Positions 60,086-64,000 of a stretch of DNA of 64,000 bases are shown here, piece by piece. Origin of the DNA: Cupriavidus gilardii (GTDB lineage: Bacteria; Pseudomonadota; Gammaproteobacteria; Burkholderiales; Burkholderiaceae); the NCBI RefSeq assembly GCF_008801915.1, contig NZ_VZOV01000004.1, positions 62,001 to 126,000 of the forward strand. Reading direction: 5' to 3'. Positions within the stretch are counted from its first letter, which is position 1, and each line of letters opens with the position of its first letter. A program made the position numbers and the translations under genes. The notes under the pieces were generated by a model, which was not told where the DNA came from, made no database searches, and saw only the letters and a list, made by a program, of their open reading frames with translations.

Positions 60086-61444
60086 ATGTCGAATGTGATT
60101 GAAAACCTCGGCAAACTCGACCGCAAGGTGACCCTGGCCATTCCGAAGGCCGAGGTCGAGAAGGAGAAGCAGGAACGCCTGGTTCGCCTGTCGAAGACGG
60201 TCAAGATGGCCGGCTTCCGCCCGGGCAAGGTGCCGATGAAGATGGTCGAGAAGCAGTACGGCCAGCAGGTCGAATTCGAAGTGCGCTTCGACAAGGCCGC
60301 CCGCAAGTTCTTCGACATCACCCAGCAGCAGGACGTCAAGGTCGCCGGCCAGCCCAAGTTCGAGATCAAGACCGAAGGTGTGGCGGACGACGAAGTGGCA
60401 TTCGATGCCACCTTCGAGGTCTACCCGGAAGTCAAGATCGGTGACCTGTCGGCCGCCGAAGTGGTCCGCACGAAGACCGAGATCACCGACGCCGAGATCG
60501 ACAAGACCATCGACATCCTGCGCAAGCAGCGCGTCCACTACCACGCCCGCGGCGAAGCCGGCGAGCATGGCGATGGCGGCGGCGATGTGGCGGCCAAGAA
60601 CGGCGACCGCGTGACGGTCGACTTCGTCGGCAAGATCGACGGTGTCGAGTTCGCCGGCGGCAAGGCCGAGGACTTCGTCTTCGTGCTGGGCGAAGGCCGC
60701 ATGCTGCCCGAGTTCGAGCAGGCCGCCCTCGGCCTGAAGGTCGGCGAAAGCAAGACGTTCCCGCTGGCGTTCCCCGAGGACTATCACGGCAAGGAAGTCG
60801 CCGGCAAGACCGCCGAATTCACCATCACGATGAAGCAGGTCGAGTGGGCCCACCTGCCCGAGGTCGACGACAACTTCGCCAAGTCGCTGGGCATCGCCGA
60901 TGGCAGCGTCGAGAAGATGCGCGCCGACATCCGCGAGAACCTGGAGCGCGAGGTCAAGCGCCGCACGCACGCGATGCTGAAGGACCAGGTCATGGAAGCG
61001 CTGCTGAAGGCGAGCGAGCTGGACGTGCCCAAGGCCCTGATCGAACAGGACCAGGAGCGCCTGGTGCAGATGGCCCGCCGCGATCTGGAGCAGCGTGGCA
61101 TGCCGAACGCCAAGGACATGCCGATTCCGCCGGAGATGTTCGCGCAGCAGGCCGAGCGCCGCGTCAAGCTGGGTCTGATCCTGGCCGAGATCGTCAAGGC
61201 CAACGGCCTGGAAGCGAAGGCCGACCAGATCAAGGCCGAGATCGAAGAGTTCGCCAAGAGCTACGAGGATCCGAAGGAAGTCATGCGCTGGTACTACGGC
61301 GACCAGCAGCGCCTGGCCGAGATGGAAGCCTACGTGCTCGAAAACAACGTGGTAAATTTCGTGTGCGAGAAGGCCAAGGTTACCGACAAGTCGGTGTCCT
61401 TCGAGGAGCTGACGGCCGAAGGCAACGGCGGCCAGCAAGCCTGA
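60086..61444 (+). CDS. tig: Trigger factor, ribosome-bound chaperone
   Basis: 452 residues from ATG 60086. Ribosome-binding front [40 protein letters not shown] with the GFRPGKVP signature; FKBP-type prolyl isomerase domain ([20 protein letters not shown]); helical C-terminal arms. A -10 box GATAAT (59885-59890, extended TGC) is about 200 bases ahead in the 230-bp gap. Followed by a short hairpin, then clpP. Confidence 0.97.
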   Translation: MSNVIENLGKLDRKVTLAIPKAEVEKEKQERLVRLSKTVKMAGFRPGKVPMKMVEKQYGQQVEFEVRFDKAARKFFDITQQQDVKVAGQPKFEIKTEGVADDEVAFDATFEVYPEVKIGDLSAAEVVRTKTEITDAEIDKTIDILRKQRVHYHARGEAGEHGDGGGDVAAKNGDRVTVDFVGKIDGVEFAGGKAEDFVFVLGEGRMLPEFEQAALGLKVGESKTFPLAFPEDYHGKEVAGKTAEFTITMKQVEWAHLPEVDDNFAKSLGIADGSVEKMRADIRENLEREVKRRTHAMLKDQVMEALLKASELDVPKALIEQDQERLVQMARRDLEQRGMPNAKDMPIPPEMFAQQAERRVKLGLILAEIVKANGLEAKADQIKAEIEEFAKSYEDPKEVMRWYYGDQQRLAEMEAYVLENNVVNFVCEKAKVTDKSVSFEELTAEGNGGQQA

Positions 61445-61464
61445 TCGACAGCCGCCTCAGGGCA

Positions 61465-61487
61465 AAGCCGCCTTCGGGCGGCTTGTT
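61465..61487 (+). terminator. Hairpin after tig
   Basis: 8-bp stem AAGCCGCC / GGCGGCTT closed by a TTCG loop, then GTTTGCCTTTT. Partial terminator or processing hairpin between tig and clpP; the T run is interrupted, so read-through into clpP is likely. Confidence 0.7.
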
Positions 61488-61538
61488 TGCCTTTTGCCGA
61501 GGCCACTGGCCTGCCACCGAATTCCTGGAGAACTCTGC

Positions 61539-62189
61539 ATGACCCGCAATGATTTGCTCGATCGTCTCGCCACCACGCAAGCCTCGGCGCTGGAGACCAT
61601 GGGCCTCGGGCTGGTGCCGATGGTGGTCGAGCAGTCCGGTCGGGGCGAGCGCGCCTATGACATCTACTCGCGCCTGCTGAAGGAGCGCCTGGTGTTCATG
61701 GTGGGCGAAGTCAACGACCAGACCGCCAATCTGGTGATCGCGCAGCTGCTGTTTCTGGAGAGCGAGAATCCCGACAAGGATGTCTTTCTCTACATCAACT
61801 CGCCGGGCGGTTCGGTTTCGGCCGGTCTGGCGGTGTACGACACGATGCAGTTCATCAAGCCGGACGTGTCGACGCTGTGCATGGGCATGGCCGCCAGCAT
61901 GGGCGCATTCCTGCTGGCTGCCGGCGCCAAGGGCAAGCGCCTGGCGCTGCCCAACTCGCGGATCATGATCCACCAGCCGCTGGGCGGCGCGCGTGGCCAG
62001 GCCTCGGACATCGAGATCCAGGCGCGCGAGATTCTGTATCTGCGTGAACGCCTGAATTCGATCCTGGCCGACGTGACCGGCCAGCCGGTCGAGAAAATTG
62101 CCCGCGACACCGACCGGGACAATTTCATGAGCGGCGACCAGGCAGTCGATTACGGCCTGATCGACAAGGTGATCGCCCGCCGCGGTTAA
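61539..62189 (+). CDS. clpP: ClpP protease subunit
   Basis: 216 residues from ATG 61539. Catalytic triad Ser120 (GMAASMGAF), His145 ([10 protein letters not shown]) and Asp194 ([10 protein letters not shown]); [20 protein letters not shown] is the oxyanion strand. Short propeptide before [20 protein letters not shown] as in E. coli ClpP. Forms the tetradecameric chamber that works with ClpX downstream. Confidence 0.97.
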   Translation: MTRNDLLDRLATTQASALETMGLGLVPMVVEQSGRGERAYDIYSRLLKERLVFMVGEVNDQTANLVIAQLLFLESENPDKDVFLYINSPGGSVSAGLAVYDTMQFIKPDVSTLCMGMAASMGAFLLAAGAKGKRLALPNSRIMIHQPLGGARGQASDIEIQAREILYLRERLNSILADVTGQPVEKIARDTDRDNFMSGDQAVDYGLIDKVIARRG

Positions 62190-62262
62190 GCCGGACGCGG
62201 CGGCCCGGTTTTCGGGCGCGCCGGCTTTTCGAGTCCCGGCCCGGCCTCAAACGGCCAAGCCT

Positions 62263-62300
62263 ACACCACAAAACGAGGCCCCGCGCCTCGTTTGTGGTGT
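62263..62300. terminator. Long hairpin between clpP and clpX
   Basis: 16-bp stem with one bulged A: ACACCACAAA-ACGAGGC pairs with GCCTCGTTTGTGGTGT around a five-base loop. A second hairpin CCCCCA / TGGGGG follows (62304-62320). The first has only TTT after it. It could end clpP transcripts or set the clpP:clpX ratio; in both directions its stem is near symmetric. Confidence 0.6.
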
Positions 62301-62422
62301 TTGCCCCCACACCTTGGGGGTTCCGCCCGCTGCCCTAAAGGTTTTGGCGTATGATGCGTTTGACGCGTATCGCCAAGGTCCTTTCTGCGCCCTGGCGCGC
62401 CCCTGCTAATGTGACGATTCCT

Positions 62423-63697
<1,275 letters not shown>

Positions 63698-63746
63698 CGC
63701 GAACGCCGGCGCAAGGGCGTATCCCCCGCCGGCAGCCAACCGACAG

Positions 63747-63777
63747 GCCGTTCGCGAGAAGCGAGCGGCTTTTTTTC
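63747..63777 (+). terminator. Terminator after clpX
   Basis: 9-bp stem GCCGTTCGC / GCGAGCGGC (one G-U) with loop GAGAA, followed by seven T. It closes the tig-clpP-clpX group before lon. Confidence 0.9.
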
Positions 63778-63883
63778 TTCATTTCGCCAAACGAACGGGA
63801 GGAAACGCGGGTATGCTGTTTGCGCGGGATTCGCAAGTGTCGGGGCCGTCATTTGACTGATGCTGCGAACCGGTGATTGCTGT

Positions 63884-63910
63884 CTTGTAATCGGTTCGTG
63901 CGACCCAATT
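63884..63910 (+). promoter_or_regulatory. Sigma-32 (heat-shock) promoter of lon
   Basis: CTTGTAA and CCCAATT separated by 13 bases, one mismatch each from the sigma-32 elements CTTGAAA and CCCATNT. The transcript start would be about 63917, 24 bases before the lon ATG, leaving room for GGGGAAA as ribosome site. Confidence 0.72.
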
Positions 63911-63940
63911 TACGCCTTAAATGACTGACTGGGGAAACTG

Positions 63941-64000
63941 ATGTCTGGAACACAACTCCTCCCGGCTGAGCCGATTCGCCTCCCACTGTTGCCGCTGCGC
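63941..64000 (+). CDS. lon: Lon protease, first 20 codons
   Basis: Partial, runs off the right edge. MSGTQLLPAEPIRLPLLPLR is the typical Lon N-terminus of Burkholderiaceae (L-P-L-L-P-L-R before the substrate-binding LAN domain). Location directly after clpX is the usual one. Full gene should code about 800 residues. GGGGAAA before the ATG. Confidence 0.9.
   Translation, partial: MSGTQLLPAEPIRLPLLPLR

Overview
The window is about 66% G+C and joins two things. Positions 1 to about 33,755 are most of a tailed-phage prophage (podovirus type, with P22-like head and ejection genes). Its left end, presumably with the integrase and attL, lies outside the window. From about 33,756 onward is host chromosome. 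The chromosomal gene set (mfd, ispD-ispF, ahpC-ahpD, an OmpR/EnvZ-type pair, hpnC-hpnD-hpnE, an RND pump, tRNA-Leu, mnmC, tig-clpP-clpX-lon) and the codon use suggest a betaproteobacterium of the Burkholderiaceae, probably near Cupriavidus or Ralstonia. That placement is inference; no 16S gene is present.

Prophage layout: a leftward early operon (5750 down to 1) carries many small overlapping genes, an acyl carrier protein and a recombination set (Sak4-like ATPase, SSB-like protein, Gp157, NinB). A homing endonuclease gene has been inserted at the start of ninB. Between 5780 and 7138 sits a lambda-like switch. A LexA/CI-type repressor and a small exported protein are read leftward. Two near-identical promoters, each overlapped by a pair of 17-bp operators spaced 24 bp apart, drive the leftward and rightward early operons. 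The rightward operon holds a Cro-like protein, a second regulator, a replication initiator with a probable internal origin, a DnaB-type helicase, a nuclease and a string of small accessory genes. Two terminators flank an HNH-AP2 homing endonuclease at 14.7-15.4 kb. Late genes then follow in packaging order: small terminase, HExxH protein, large terminase, portal, scaffold, coat, head-completion proteins, ejection proteins, tailspike, holin, SAR endolysin and nested spanins. The last phage gene stands under a perfect LexA (SOS) box.

The prophage interrupts an exported M20-family amidohydrolase gene, leaving its 5' part at 33,756-34,310. Beyond it on the minus strand are argE and mfd, then ispD-ispF on the plus strand, and on the minus strand a GNAT acetyltransferase, the ahpC-ahpD peroxide-defence pair, the two-component pair, and an operon hpnC-hpnD-hpnE-M20 hydrolase, whose first three genes turn farnesyl diphosphate into squalene. 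On the plus strand follow an RND efflux adaptor and pump, tRNA-Leu(UAG), an exported protein, a YbaK-type deacylase, mnmC (tRNA wobble modification) and the protein quality-control block tig-clpP-clpX-lon; rlmJ lies opposite mnmC. A sigma-32-like promoter precedes lon, whose first 20 codons close the window.

The items most worth a second look are the recoded ninB start behind the homing endonuclease, the iteron/A-rich origin inside the initiator gene, the SOS-controlled Cys-rich gene at the right end, the exported protein co-transcribed with the repressor, the phage acyl carrier protein, and a possible three-way-junction RNA beside the second homing endonuclease.
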